DNA from: a virus
Virus record (IMG/VR): IMGVR_UViG_3300034101_004053
Location: 1-42,514 of that record
DNA: 42,514 bases
Strand: one strand, 5' to 3'
The position numbers and the translations under genes are program-made. This document shows, in pieces, positions 1 through 7,876 of this stretch (position 1 is the stretch's first letter; each line of letters begins with the position of its first letter). The notes below the pieces were generated by a model. It made no database searches. It saw only the letters and a list, made by a program, of their open reading frames with translations, and was not told where the DNA came from.

Positions 1-361
1 TGAAATGGGCGAACACAAGGATGATGTTCGGGTAGTGGTTCATGTGCATCCTACCTATTGTATTGCTGCCATGCATGCCGGGATTGATCTCAGCACAATC
101 AGCAATGCATTTCCCGAACTGAACCGATACACACGAGTAGCACCCAATGTGGGTGATGTGCCTCCCATCAGTCAAGAGCTTGCAGACCAGTGTCATAAGA
201 TGTTACAATTAGACAACAACGGCAACATTGCTTATGACATAGTGGGAATCAAAGGACATGGTGTTGTTGCCATAGACACCAGCCCGTGGCGTGCTTACGA
301 GCATATAGAAAGATTAGAACATATTTGCAAGATAGTACTTGCATCAGGAAACTACAAATGA
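1..361 (+). CDS. Class II aldolase/adducin-family protein, 3' part only
   Basis: The reading frame is open from the window edge, so the N-terminus lies upstream. The visible part has an HVHPTY segment, matching the zinc-binding His-x-His of class II (fuculose-phosphate type) aldolases. It ends with the family's KGHGVVA segment followed by an alanine- and glutamate-rich helix (EHIERLEHICKIVLAS). Family members are usually 200-260 residues, so about half is missing. Members split sugar phosphates or act as dehydratases such as MtnB; the substrate cannot be told here. The stop overlaps the nrdB start in ATGA, so the two genes are probably translationally coupled. Confidence 0.72.
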   Translation, partial: EMGEHKDDVRVVVHVHPTYCIAAMHAGIDLSTISNAFPELNRYTRVAPNVGDVPPISQELADQCHKMLQLDNNGNIAYDIVGIKGHGVVAIDTSPWRAYEHIERLEHICKIVLASGNYK

Positions 362-1458
362 GCAAACAACAATACAATTTAAAAACAAAAACAGACTATT
401 TGAATCGCAAGATGTTTCTAGACCCATCGGGTCCTGTGACCGTTCAACGATTTGAAGAAGTCAAGTACAACAAGCTGGCCAAGTTTGAACAAGAGGCCCG
501 TGGCTTTTTCTGGGTGCCTGAAGAAGTCAGCCTGACCAAAGATTCGCAAGACTTCAAAGACGCCAGTGACACTGTGAAACATATCTTTACGTCAAATCTC
601 TTGCGTCAAACTGCTCTAGACAGTTTGCAAGGACGCGGTCCCAGTCAGATCTTTACACCTGTGTGCAGTATCCCTGAGCTAGAAGCGGTTATGTACAACT
701 GGAGTTTCTTTGAAACCAACATTCACAGTCGCAGCTACAGTCACATCATTCGCAACATCTACAACGTGCCCAAGGAAGTGTTCAACACCATTCACGACAC
801 CGAAGAAATTGTGGACATGGCATCCAGTGTGGGTGATTACTATGACAAGTTGCATGTGATCAACTGCCGCAAAGAAACAGGCAGCGTGGTCACAGAAACA
901 GAACACATTGATGCCATTTGGCTTGCACTCAATGCCAGCTATGCATTGGAAGCATTCCGCTTTATGGTAAGTTTTGCCACCAGCTTGGCCATGGTAGAGA
1001 ACCGTATCTTTATTGGCAACGGCAATATTATTGGTTTGATTCTGCAAGATGAAATCATGCATAAGGAATGGACTGCTTGGATGATCAATCAAGTGGTCAA
1101 AGAAGATCCGCGTTTTGCTGCTGCCAAAGCTCGCTGCGAAGCTGAAGTGTATCAGATGTACCTGGATGTGATTCGTGAAGAAAAAGACTGGGCCAACTAC
1201 TTGTTCAAGCATGGGCCAGTGATTGGTCTCAACGCCAACATCCTGCGAGACTTTGTGGACTACACTGCCAAGAATGCCCTGCACGAAATTGGCATCAAGT
1301 ATCTGGAGTCTGCACCCCGTTCGACTCCCATTCCTTGGTTCAACAAGCATGTGGACACCAGCAAGAAACAAACTGCACTGCAAGAGAACGAAAGCACTAA
1401 TTATGTGATTGGTGTGATGAGTGATTCTCTTGACTACGACGAACTACCAACTCTTTAA
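358..1458 (+). CDS. nrdB: Class Ia ribonucleotide reductase small subunit (R2)
   Basis: This 366-residue protein is the radical-carrying subunit that works with NrdA to reduce ribonucleoside diphosphates for phage DNA synthesis. The di-iron ligand set is visible: Asp88 (LDSLQGR), Glu119 and His123, Glu198, Glu232 and His235 (DEIMH). The radical Tyr127 lies in HSRSY. The C-terminus SLDYDELPTL resembles the flexible tail that binds NrdA. The start at 358 was chosen because it makes an ATGA overlap with the gene upstream; a longer frame from 286 would run into that gene. One oddity is that Glu119 and His123 are separated by three residues (ETNIH), where E. coli has two (ETIH). The glutaredoxin gene follows after 10 bases. 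No nrdA is visible in the window. Confidence 0.96.
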   Translation: MSKQQYNLKTKTDYLNRKMFLDPSGPVTVQRFEEVKYNKLAKFEQEARGFFWVPEEVSLTKDSQDFKDASDTVKHIFTSNLLRQTALDSLQGRGPSQIFTPVCSIPELEAVMYNWSFFETNIHSRSYSHIIRNIYNVPKEVFNTIHDTEEIVDMASSVGDYYDKLHVINCRKETGSVVTETEHIDAIWLALNASYALEAFRFMVSFATSLAMVENRIFIGNGNIIGLILQDEIMHKEWTAWMINQVVKEDPRFAAAKARCEAEVYQMYLDVIREEKDWANYLFKHGPVIGLNANILRDFVDYTAKNALHEIGIKYLESAPRSTPIPWFNKHVDTSKKQTALQENESTNYVIGVMSDSLDYDELPTL

Positions 1459-1468
1459 GGAAAACAAA

Positions 1469-1690
1469 ATGAAAGCCATTGTATGGTCCAAAGATCAATG
1501 TCCCTATTGTGTTCAAGCCAAAGCTCTGTTGGAGAGCCACGGTATTGAATACGAAGAACGTAATGTGTCCAAAGACTGGACCAAGGAACAACTACTAGAA
1601 GCTGTGCCAACAGCTCGCACACTACCACAAATCTTCTTGGATGAAGAACATGTGGGCGGATTCACAGAACTCAGAAAGAAACTAACATAA
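1469..1690 (+). CDS. Glutaredoxin, likely electron donor for ribonucleotide reductase
   Basis: This 73-residue protein has a thioredoxin fold with the dithiol active site CPYC at residues 11-14, the cis-proline segment TLPQIF at 51-56 and the glutathione-binding GG at 63-64. It reduces NrdAB or other disulfides in the cytoplasm, and its position right after nrdB supports a role like T4 NrdC. The start at 1469 has an AAGGA Shine-Dalgarno eight bases upstream. An upstream in-frame start would overlap nrdB and add a non-glutaredoxin tail. The stop shares one base with the next start (TAATG). Confidence 0.93.
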   Translation: MKAIVWSKDQCPYCVQAKALLESHGIEYEERNVSKDWTKEQLLEAVPTARTLPQIFLDEEHVGGFTELRKKLT

Positions 1691-1995
1691 TGCAAATAGC
1701 ACTAGAACCCAATCAAGTATACACATTCAAAATGAACTCAGGCGAAGAAATGGTTGCCAAAGTAAAAATGTCAGGCAGCGACTGGATCTTCCTGGAAGAA
1801 CCGGTAAGCATTGCGCCTGGACCACAAGGCATGGGACTTGTGCCCAGTTTGTTTACTGCAGATCCCAAGGAAGAAATCCGGTTAAATACTAACAGCGTTT
1901 CTTTGATATCTAAAACAGACGATTCAGTCAAAATGAAATATCTAGAAGCAACAACTGGTATCAAAGTACCAGAAAAGAAACTTATACTAGGATAA
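1690..1995 (+). CDS. Small phage protein, possible Sm-like beta-barrel
   Basis: I do not recognise a defined family for this 101-residue protein. The sequence is mostly predicted beta strands: it opens with a segment on a motif like 'vytfkmnsGeemvakv', followed by a strand and turn, then a charged C-terminus ending VPEKKLILG. The start of the chain resembles the Sm1 region of LSm-type barrels, which is only an impression. It is coupled by TAATG to the glutaredoxin gene and lies one base before the PAAR gene, so it belongs to this operon and could be a tail or assembly factor. Confidence 0.6.
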   Translation: MQIALEPNQVYTFKMNSGEEMVAKVKMSGSDWIFLEEPVSIAPGPQGMGLVPSLFTADPKEEIRLNTNSVSLISKTDDSVKMKYLEATTGIKVPEKKLILG

Positions 1996-1996
1996 C

Positions 1997-2287
1997 ATGC
2001 CAGCAGTGCAGCGTCAAGGTGATTCAGATGCCGGCGGAGGAGTAGCCAATGGTGGTGTTCCTTCGGTCAAAGTCAACGGCCGTCCCATTATGATTCCTGG
2101 GCAACCAGTGACTCCACATCCTCCATACCCACGTCGTGGTCGCAATGCACACAACAATGGCAGCACAGTCACAGGCGGCGGCATACCAACAGTTCGTGCA
2201 GGTGGACAACCTGTGGTAGTAACTGGCGACGCTGATTCCTGTGGGCATCCTCGCTCAGGCGGCAGTGACAATGTAAGGGCAGGATAA
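1997..2287 (+). CDS. PAAR-domain tail spike tip protein
   Basis: This 96-residue, glycine- and proline-rich protein has the repeated short-strand pattern of PAAR proteins (PSVKVNGRPIMIPGQ, IPTVRAGGQPVVV). Candidate zinc ligands are His residues in VTPHPP and RNAHN and the Cys and His in DSCGH. PAAR proteins cap the central spike of contractile tails (T4 gp5.4 type) and sharpen it for membrane puncture. It starts one base after the previous stop, with AGGA upstream, and is coupled by TAATG to the large gene downstream. It is one of the best indicators that this is a contractile-tailed phage. Type VI secretion is the main alternative, but no such genes are nearby. Confidence 0.85.
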   Translation: MPAVQRQGDSDAGGGVANGGVPSVKVNGRPIMIPGQPVTPHPPYPRRGRNAHNNGSTVTGGGIPTVRAGGQPVVVTGDADSCGHPRSGGSDNVRAG

Positions 2288-4371
2288 TGGGTATCATAAC
2301 ACCTTTGCAGATCATTGCATCTGCTGGACTGTTGGACAATCAAGGACTGAAACCTTTGCCGGCAGCATTGACCACAGCAATCAATCAGTACAATGCTACC
2401 ACACTGATGCAAAACTTTTTTGCCGCAGTTGACTATTACAAAGCACAAGGTTTTTTCACAGAAAGCACATTTGACCAGTTGATCAGCATTGGTAGTACTG
2501 TGTGCCCTGCCCTGGGCAACAGCATACCAGCATCACCAGTGGGCTCATATCCCAACTTGATTGCTGAGTACTTGACCATCAACACAGTCACTGACAACAG
2601 TACCATTGATCCGTCTGGGTTTTCAAACTTGATTCAACAAACTGGTTCAGCCTACCTGGGCAATGGCGACATTGGTAGATTTGCACAGGGATTTCTTGCA
2701 GTGCAAGGTTACTTGTCCACTGTGAACTCTTTTGTAAATTCTGTGGACAACAGTCAGACCTATCTTGGTCCCACGTTTACCACAATGACAGACCTTGTGA
2801 CCAACAACATCAGCCGTGTGACCACAGACATACCCAAGTTTGCTGTGGATCTGCGCAACACAGGCCGGTTGATCAATACAGGCAATCTAGAATTGTTTGG
2901 CACACCTGCTGGATTACTACAACAACTGGCCACAGTGTCGGGTGCCACAGGAAGCTCATTGCCAGGTGTGCTTGCTCAACTAAAGAACCAAGACGCAGTT
3001 GCAACTAGATCAGGGCTCACAGACGCAGAAATCAACACATTGGCTTCGGACAATCGTGTGAGTTTGTTCAACCCAAGAGGTGTCAGCGCCTTGGCATTTG
3101 ATCAACTGCAAAAAACAGCATATCAAGCAATGACTCAAGTTCGTGGAGCAGAACTGCAGGATGTGTTGTCTGTGCTGGAGATCAGCACTCCCAATATCAA
3201 CACCATGGCCGATCTGTTGGATCTTGAAAAGATCATGCCCAACAGCTATCAAACTCTGCAGGTGCCCACTGCTGTTGGACCTCAGCCCATATATCTCAGC
3301 AACGGTGCAGTGGACCAGACTTTGGCTCCAATTGTGAATGCAATTTTGCCTGCACCTTCGGGCTGCGACGAGCTGGGCAAAATCATTCCCCCGGCCAACG
3401 CTGTGTCCAACAAAGCATTTCAGTCTGCACTGCAACAAGTTACCAACATAGCTCAGACTCCTGCACCAAACTTTGCGGTATCCATGGTCGATTTGCCACG
3501 TACCGCTTGGACCAACACAGTACCATATCAGGCCAATGCTGTGGTAGCACTGGCCCCTGCTTCTCCAGCTGGCCCTGCACAATTGTTGCCCGACACTGTG
3601 TTTTATAGAGCACAGCAAGATGTTGATGCGGGCACCAACATTGTGGACACCAATTACTGGCAACCATACACTCCTGAAGGCATCAGCACCATGGCTGATT
3701 TACCGCTGATCGAAGCGTTGACCTCGGCAGTACCTGCATCAGTGGCCACTGCTTTCAATGCTGAAGCGGCCACAGGCACAGGCCCCAATGGCACTGTGAC
3801 TGTTTGTGATGTGATTGGTACAGCTACAGACCACTGGGACTTTGCTGCCAGACTGGACACTGCTACCACTGCCATCAACACATTGCAAACTGCTGGTAGC
3901 CTGACCACACTGAACAACGCATATGTGGCCATTGTGAGTGCTGTAAACGATGCCGCTGTGTTGACACAAATTGGCAACGCCAATGCTGCCATAGCCGCAC
4001 TCAGTGCTGATCCTCAAGTGCCTGTGTTAAACACTGCCTGGAACTACATAGCCAACTATCTCAATCTAGAAAAAGGTTTTCAAAATCAAGCCGCACTGAA
4101 TTATTTTGAACTGGTGTCTGACGAAAAAGTCAGTGTGTATGCCCTGGCCCAAAGTCTTGGTCAGTTTGGCACACAGTGTCAGGCCTGCGGTCCAAATCAG
4201 TTTTTGCAAGATGTTGTGGACCAGACCACGCTGACAGGACAGGCCGTGATCGGCGCTCTGCGCGAAGGCCAAAATCAAGCCCAGTTGTCTGCTGCCGGTC
4301 TACAAGTAGACATAACTCCCAACGCCACGCCTGAAATCACTCCGCCTTGTGCAGTAAATCCAGTGACTTGA
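2287..4371 (+). CDS. Large tail-type structural protein with a carbohydrate-binding-like segment
   Basis: This 694-residue protein is rich in Ala, Thr, Asn and Gln, has no signal peptide and looks like an extended virion protein. It follows the PAAR gene in the same transcript. Residues about 403-460 (from WTNTVPYQANAVV to NYWQPY) resemble the small aromatic fold of chitin-binding CBM5/12 modules, with W, Y, V and a closing YW pair. Cys-x2-Cys pairs occur near the C-terminus (QCQACG). I infer a baseplate or tail-associated protein that may contact cell-surface glycans. The gene has no close match I can name. Its last bases overlap the -35 box of the next promoter. Confidence 0.68.
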   Translation: MGIITPLQIIASAGLLDNQGLKPLPAALTTAINQYNATTLMQNFFAAVDYYKAQGFFTESTFDQLISIGSTVCPALGNSIPASPVGSYPNLIAEYLTINTVTDNSTIDPSGFSNLIQQTGSAYLGNGDIGRFAQGFLAVQGYLSTVNSFVNSVDNSQTYLGPTFTTMTDLVTNNISRVTTDIPKFAVDLRNTGRLINTGNLELFGTPAGLLQQLATVSGATGSSLPGVLAQLKNQDAVATRSGLTDAEINTLASDNRVSLFNPRGVSALAFDQLQKTAYQAMTQVRGAELQDVLSVLEISTPNINTMADLLDLEKIMPNSYQTLQVPTAVGPQPIYLSNGAVDQTLAPIVNAILPAPSGCDELGKIIPPANAVSNKAFQSALQQVTNIAQTPAPNFAVSMVDLPRTAWTNTVPYQANAVVALAPASPAGPAQLLPDTVFYRAQQDVDAGTNIVDTNYWQPYTPEGISTMADLPLIEALTSAVPASVATAFNAEAATGTGPNGTVTVCDVIGTATDHWDFAARLDTATTAINTLQTAGSLTTLNNAYVAIVSAVNDAAVLTQIGNANAAIAALSADPQVPVLNTAWNYIANYLNLEKGFQNQAALNYFELVSDEKVSVYALAQSLGQFGTQCQACGPNQFLQDVVDQTTLTGQAVIGALREGQNQAQLSAAGLQVDITPNATPEITPPCAVNPVT

Positions 4372-4396
4372 CCTTTAATCAACTCCTTGCTATAAT
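4368..4396 (+). promoter_or_regulatory. Sigma-70 type promoter
   Basis: TTGACC and TATAAT are separated by 17 bp, with TGC directly before the -10. It drives the small membrane protein that starts at 4420. The -35 overlaps the stop of the preceding gene. Confidence 0.85.
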
Positions 4397-4415
4397 ATGC
4401 TATCAAACAAGGAGT
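4382..4415 (+). repeat. Inverted repeat spanning the -10 box and Shine-Dalgarno
   Basis: ACTCCTTG at 4382-4389 and CAAGGAGT at 4408-4415 are perfect complements. The left arm lies in the promoter spacer and the right arm is the Shine-Dalgarno. The left arm should not be in the mRNA, so if it has a role it would be as a DNA operator around the -10 box. Chance remains possible. Confidence 0.35.
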
Positions 4416-4419
4416 CACG

Positions 4420-4695
4420 ATGTCTTTGCCCAAAACTGTAACTATGACACGACACGGTGGTCGCTTTTGGCGTGCACAGGCCTTTGGCTTGACAATCAGC
4501 ATCGCTGCCTTGGTACCAGTTCTAGTAGCACTTATACTGGCCATCATAAACCCATTTTGGTTTCGTGATGGATTTTTTAACTGGGTAGAACGCACAGTAA
4601 ATCGCATCACCGTTTGGCGCAATCGCCTCACTTACCGCATATATTTGGGCACGGACCCTGAAATCTGGCATGCACTCAAGGACCCACAAAAGTAA
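4420..4695 (+). CDS. Small single-pass membrane protein
   Basis: This 91-residue protein has a basic N-terminus (about 22 residues), one long hydrophobic segment at roughly residues 23-46 (FGLTISIAALVPVLVALILA), then an amphipathic region rich in W, R and N. It has its own strong promoter and an AAGGAG Shine-Dalgarno. It has no recognisable family. A role in the inner membrane, for example in lysis or exclusion, is possible but not shown by sequence. Confidence 0.75.
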   Translation: MSLPKTVTMTRHGGRFWRAQAFGLTISIAALVPVLVALILAIINPFWFRDGFFNWVERTVNRITVWRNRLTYRIYLGTDPEIWHALKDPQK

Positions 4696-4706
4696 TACTT
4701 TTTTAC

Positions 4707-4735
4707 TTGACCAATAAATCCCGTTTTGCTATAAT
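4707..4735 (+). promoter_or_regulatory. Sigma-70 type promoter (conserved-spacer class)
   Basis: TTGACC, 17 bp, TATAAT, with TTTTGC before the -10. It shares spacer sequence with the promoters at 5153, 27442 and 35407. Confidence 0.85.
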
Positions 4736-4765
4736 TAACACTTGAAAACTAATCGAGGGTCAGCA

Positions 4766-5092
4766 ATGAAACTACATATCCAGACATATTTTTTTGTCAC
4801 CCACTTGACAGGTGGCCTTGCTTTTGGTAAAAGTTTCAACAACTACTTTTATATTCCCGATGAGCAAACATATAAAAAACATTTTCGAAAACCCCAGAAA
4901 TTATTTGAGTTTGTTACATACGAGTTAGAACCCCAGATACGATTGAATAATAAAAAAATACAGGAAAATCCCAAACGGTATCGAGAAATAGTAACGTGGT
5001 TCGATATAGTTGACAACGATTTTCTTACAGATTATGAGCAGATACAATTACGACGACACGGCGAAATTTGTGATCCTACCCCAATTATTTAG
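4766..5092 (+). CDS. Uncharacterised phage protein
   Basis: This 108-residue protein is rich in Y, F, K and N and visibly more A+T-rich in its codons than its neighbours, which suggests a separate origin. I see no known domain. The start at 4766 follows a GAGGGT Shine-Dalgarno; an upstream TTG at 4742 would sit at the transcription start and is rejected. It is a single-gene transcript, with a promoter before it and a strong terminator hairpin just after the stop. Confidence 0.7.
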   Translation: MKLHIQTYFFVTHLTGGLAFGKSFNNYFYIPDEQTYKKHFRKPQKLFEFVTYELEPQIRLNNKKIQENPKRYREIVTWFDIVDNDFLTDYEQIQLRRHGEICDPTPII

Positions 5093-5098
5093 GGCTAC

Positions 5099-5125
5099 AA
5101 TCTGCTTAATTTTTAAGCAGATTTT
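5099..5125 (+). terminator. Rho-independent-type terminator
   Basis: A perfect 11-bp stem (AATCTGCTTAA with its complement) closes a TTT loop and is followed by TTGTTGT. The T tract is short, so termination may be partial. Confidence 0.7.
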
Positions 5126-5152
5126 GTTGTAAAAATACAACACACGTTTTGG

Positions 5153-5181
5153 TTGACCAAATATTCCCAATTTGCTATAAT
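5153..5181 (+). promoter_or_regulatory. Sigma-70 type promoter (conserved-spacer class)
   Basis: TTGACC, 17 bp, TATAAT. The spacer ends CCCAATTTGC, shared with the promoters at 27442 and 35407. Confidence 0.88.
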
Positions 5182-5211
5182 ACTTGTATAGTAATTAAAA
5201 AGGAGCCAAAG

Positions 5212-5490
5212 ATGTCATACGTAATCGTAGCCAAAGGTACCGGTCTTATTGTTACAGACGGGCCCAACAAGACTCGTGCATACAAAACTTTTGGTGCCGC
5301 CAAAGCAACTCGTACTAGACTTTGTACCAAAGCTGGTTGGAACGAAAGCCAACTCAACATTGTTGCTCGTGACACTTACCAGGCTCCCAAGATCACTGTT
5401 AAGAATTTAATGACGGGTAAGGCAGTAGAAATTGATGCTGACACACCTTGGGCTTGCCGTGTAGATAGCGAAGCATACTGGAGCAATTGA
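5212..5490 (+). CDS. Small uncharacterised phage protein
   Basis: This 92-residue protein starts MSYVIVAKGTGLIV and has a basic central stretch (KTFGAAKATRTRLCTKAGW) followed by mixed strands. It has no family I can name. The start at 5212 has an AAGGAG Shine-Dalgarno; the longer frame from 5149 begins upstream of the promoter and is rejected. It heads a run of closely spaced small genes that continues to DNA ligase, so it is probably the first gene of that operon. Confidence 0.75.
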   Translation: MSYVIVAKGTGLIVTDGPNKTRAYKTFGAAKATRTRLCTKAGWNESQLNIVARDTYQAPKITVKNLMTGKAVEIDADTPWACRVDSEAYWSN

Positions 5491-5491
5491 T

Positions 5492-5635
5492 ATGAAAATC
5501 GTTTACAATAGTTTATTGTCAGGTTGGTTCATTGTGCGTGGCGCACACCAAACGCCCATCAGTGGACGTTTTGAAACCAAGGAAGCCGCATTAGCACACC
5601 TGCGTAGACGCAACCCTTTTCACACAGGAGTTTGA
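5492..5635 (+). CDS. 47-residue phage protein
   Basis: A short frame encodes a protein beginning MKIVYNSLLSGWFIVRG with a basic C-terminal part containing HLRRRN. It fits exactly between its neighbours, one base after the previous stop and one base before the next ATG, which supports it as a real gene. The pattern (an exposed 'GWFIV' strand, then an ETKEAALAHLRRR helix) resembles small phage proteins that add a strand-helix unit, but no function is known. Confidence 0.65.
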   Translation: MKIVYNSLLSGWFIVRGAHQTPISGRFETKEAALAHLRRRNPFHTGV

Positions 5636-5636
5636 T

Positions 5637-5912
5637 ATGATCAGCATCAAAGACGTTAATTCTGCAATCATGTTTGGTAACTTTACCAACACTGAACTCA
5701 CCAGCATTATCGATGCTGTGAAATATGCACGGGCTCAGCTCACACAACAAACCAAACGCAGTCTCATGCTAGGCGATACTGTGAAGTTTACCAGCAACCG
5801 CAACGGCCGTACCTATACTGGCACCGTTCGTAAAATTGCCATCAAGTTTGTGACAGTTGACACTGGTCAAATGTTGTTCAAAGTCCCTGCCAACATGTTG
5901 GAGGCCGCATAA
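5637..5912 (+). CDS. Small protein with KOW/SH3-like C-terminal barrel
   Basis: The 91-residue product has an N-terminal helical half (DVNSAIMFGNFTNTELTSII) and, from residue 45, a beta-rich half with the pattern GDTVKFTSNRNGRTYTGTV, typical of small KOW/SH3 barrels that bind nucleic acid or proteins. It is preceded by an ACAGGAG Shine-Dalgarno and coupled by TAATG to the next gene. The barrel is an inference from the pattern only. Confidence 0.7.
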   Translation: MISIKDVNSAIMFGNFTNTELTSIIDAVKYARAQLTQQTKRSLMLGDTVKFTSNRNGRTYTGTVRKIAIKFVTVDTGQMLFKVPANMLEAA

Positions 5913-6298
5913 TGGGACTGGATATGTACGCCTACGTGGCACACAAAGCAGGCCAACAAGAAGAATATTGGCAACAGGATGCTGATGCCACTGGTGTTTT
6001 TAAGCCACGTGAGATTGCTTACTGGCGCAAGCATCCTAACCTTCATGGCTGGATGCGTCGGCTGTGGGAATCAAAAGGCAACTCAGGTGACTTCAATGGC
6101 GACGAACTAGAATTGACCTGGCAGGATCTTGATGAGCTTGAACAGGCAGTAATGCATGGGCAGTTGCCGGGCACAACAGGATTTTTCTTTGGCGATGACT
6201 CAGACGAGCACTATCGTGAAAGTGATCTGGAGTTTGTTCGGAATGCTCGTGCTGAGTTGTTCTTGGGCTTAAAAGTGTTTTATAATTCCAGCTGGTAA
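5912..6298 (+). CDS. Conserved hypothetical protein found in phages and bacteria
   Basis: This 128-residue acidic protein begins GLDMYAYV and contains AYWRKHPNLHGWM. I recall this signature from a family seen in phages and some bacteria, sometimes mislabelled phosphoglycerate kinase. No catalytic motif is evident. It is coupled to the previous gene by TAATG and lies 10 bases before DNA ligase. Confidence 0.75.
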   Translation: MGLDMYAYVAHKAGQQEEYWQQDADATGVFKPREIAYWRKHPNLHGWMRRLWESKGNSGDFNGDELELTWQDLDELEQAVMHGQLPGTTGFFFGDDSDEHYRESDLEFVRNARAELFLGLKVFYNSSW

Positions 6299-6308
6299 GA
6301 GCGTAAAT

Positions 6309-7685
6309 ATGATCAATGAAATCAACTTTAGTGACCCCAGGTTCAACAGCATAATGGCAGCTGGTTGGATACGAGATTTAGAGAGTTCGGACAGCCGACT
6401 GCACAAAGAACGAGTGATTGAAAAAGCCTTGATGGCTGCAAAACTAGGCAGCGGTGATGCACAGATTTTCCTGTTCAACTGCTACCAGGCCTACAATCCT
6501 TTCTACACATTCAATGTCAAACAAGTGCCAGAAACCTCAGGCCTAACTGGTCGCGACAATCCTTGGCCAGTGTTCTGGGCCTTGCTGGAAGATCTACGTA
6601 CCCGTGGCGTCACCGGCGGCGCGGCACGTGCTAGGATCCAGGATTTGTCGGAACAGTTTGACAGCGAAGAATGGAACTTGATGTGTCGTCCTGTAATCAT
6701 CAAAGACCTGCGTTGCGGCATCTCGGAAAAGACCATCAACAAGGTTGTGGGCAACACAGAGTGGCGTATTCCTGTGTTTGGTGTACAACTAGCACAGGAT
6801 AGCACAGATCAGCCCAAGAAAATGAAAGGCATCAAACGCCTGGAAGTCAAACTAGATGGTGTGCGTGTGATTGCTGTGGTACAAGGTGCCACTTGCACAC
6901 TGTACAGTCGCAATGGCAAGACGTTTGAAAACTTCCCGCAGATTGCCGAAGCAATCGAAGATGCTCGCCGAGCATTCCAATACGGTCGCGGCACCGGCGG
7001 CCACTTTGTACTGGACGGTGAGATTGTGGGCGAGAGCTTCCAAAAACTCATGAAGCAGGCACATCGCAAAAGCGATGCCCAAACAGATGGCATGGTGTAT
7101 CATATTTTTGACATTATTCCCCTGGATGCACTCAAAGAAGGCCATTGGAATGTAAAACAACAGTCTCGCCTGGAGTGGTTGGAATCGGCTCAATCCGCGC
7201 TGGAACAAACTGATTGTTTGCGGATCATGCCCGGCATGAATGTGGATCTGGACACAGCAGAAGGCCATGATGTCATGCGCCGCTTTGCTGAAGCTTCGGT
7301 GGCACAGGGCTACGAAGGCATCATGATCAAGAATCTGGACGCACCCTACATCTGCAAGCGATCAGATTACTGGATGAAATGGAAACCCACTATCACAGTT
7401 GACTTGACCATTGTGGGTTTTGAAGAAGGTACTGGTCGCAATGCAGGACGACTCGGTGCTATAATTTACGAAGGAGTTGACAATGACAGAAATATTCGGG
7501 TTAATGTTGGTACTGGTTATAGCGATAGCGATCGCGATGAGTTTTGGTCCCTACGGGATCAGCTACTTGGTGTCATCGGTGAAATCCAAGCTGATGCAGT
7601 TACGCAAAACCAAGACGGAACATACAGTCTGAGATTCCCTCGGCATGTACGGTTCCGTGGTTTTGAACCAGGAGAGAAACTGTGA
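6309..7685 (+). CDS. ATP-dependent DNA ligase
   Basis: This 458-residue enzyme seals nicks in phage DNA and is of the T4 gp30 kind. The adenylated lysine is Lys181 in KLDGVRV (motif I). The downstream motifs are visible: YHIFDII (III), EGIMIKN (IV) and WMKWKP (V), followed by an OB-fold domain. The N-terminal roughly 170 residues form the helical DNA-binding domain typical of this class (FLFNCYQAYNPFYTF). Length is close to T4 ligase. It overlaps the next gene at GTGA. A second reading frame with its own Shine-Dalgarno lies inside its 3' part (see 7483-7632). Confidence 0.95.
   Translation: MINEINFSDPRFNSIMAAGWIRDLESSDSRLHKERVIEKALMAAKLGSGDAQIFLFNCYQAYNPFYTFNVKQVPETSGLTGRDNPWPVFWALLEDLRTRGVTGGAARARIQDLSEQFDSEEWNLMCRPVIIKDLRCGISEKTINKVVGNTEWRIPVFGVQLAQDSTDQPKKMKGIKRLEVKLDGVRVIAVVQGATCTLYSRNGKTFENFPQIAEAIEDARRAFQYGRGTGGHFVLDGEIVGESFQKLMKQAHRKSDAQTDGMVYHIFDIIPLDALKEGHWNVKQQSRLEWLESAQSALEQTDCLRIMPGMNVDLDTAEGHDVMRRFAEASVAQGYEGIMIKNLDAPYICKRSDYWMKWKPTITVDLTIVGFEEGTGRNAGRLGAIIYEGVDNDRNIRVNVGTGYSDSDRDEFWSLRDQLLGVIGEIQADAVTQNQDGTYSLRFPRHVRFRGFEPGEKL
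7483..7632 (+). CDS. Possible nested membrane micro-protein inside DNA ligase
   Basis: In a different frame from the ligase, an ATG preceded by AAGGAG six bases upstream opens a 49-codon frame. Its product has a short N-terminus, one continuous hydrophobic segment (FGLMLVLVIAIAIAMSFG, residues about 5-22) and a lysine-rich tail. This is the layout of small holins, antiholins and toxin-like membrane peptides. A TATAAT box lies at 7460-7465, but I see no good -35. The hydrophobicity could also be a by-product of the Ser-Asp-Ser-Asp repeat encoded by the ligase frame, so it remains a candidate. Confidence 0.4.
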   Translation: MTEIFGLMLVLVIAIAIAMSFGPYGISYLVSSVKSKLMQLRKTKTEHTV

Positions 7686-7876
7686 GAAAAGGTTTAGAAA
7701 TTGATTTTGATACTGCAGATCGAATCACTGTGATCACGCTGAAAGAACAGCGCAAGTATCTCAAGAAAGAACTAGCTGACTTTAAAAAAGGCAATTACCT
7801 GCATCCTGAAGATGTTGTCAACAATACTCGCTTGGTGCAGGCTCTTGATCTTGTTATTGATTACTATGGTGGTTAA
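7682..7876 (+). CDS. Small conserved phage protein
   Basis: This 64-residue, charged helical protein has the pattern ITVITLKEQRKYLKKEL followed by NYLHPEDVV and ends DLVIDYYGG. I recall this layout from small T4-like phage proteins of unknown role. It starts at GTG, overlapping the ligase stop as GTGA; there is no in-frame ATG that keeps the conserved N-terminus. It probably forms a short coiled coil. Confidence 0.8.
   Translation: MRKGLEIDFDTADRITVITLKEQRKYLKKELADFKKGNYLHPEDVVNNTRLVQALDLVIDYYGG

Noticed and set aside
679-1383. Long open frame on the minus strand inside nrdB (234 codons)
   Set aside because: It lies wholly antisense to a confident nrdB, has no Shine-Dalgarno and resembles no family; codon bias of nrdB explains it.
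4742-4765. Upstream TTG start for the gene at 4766
   Set aside because: It lies at the predicted transcription start with no Shine-Dalgarno, whereas the ATG at 4766 has GAGGGT.
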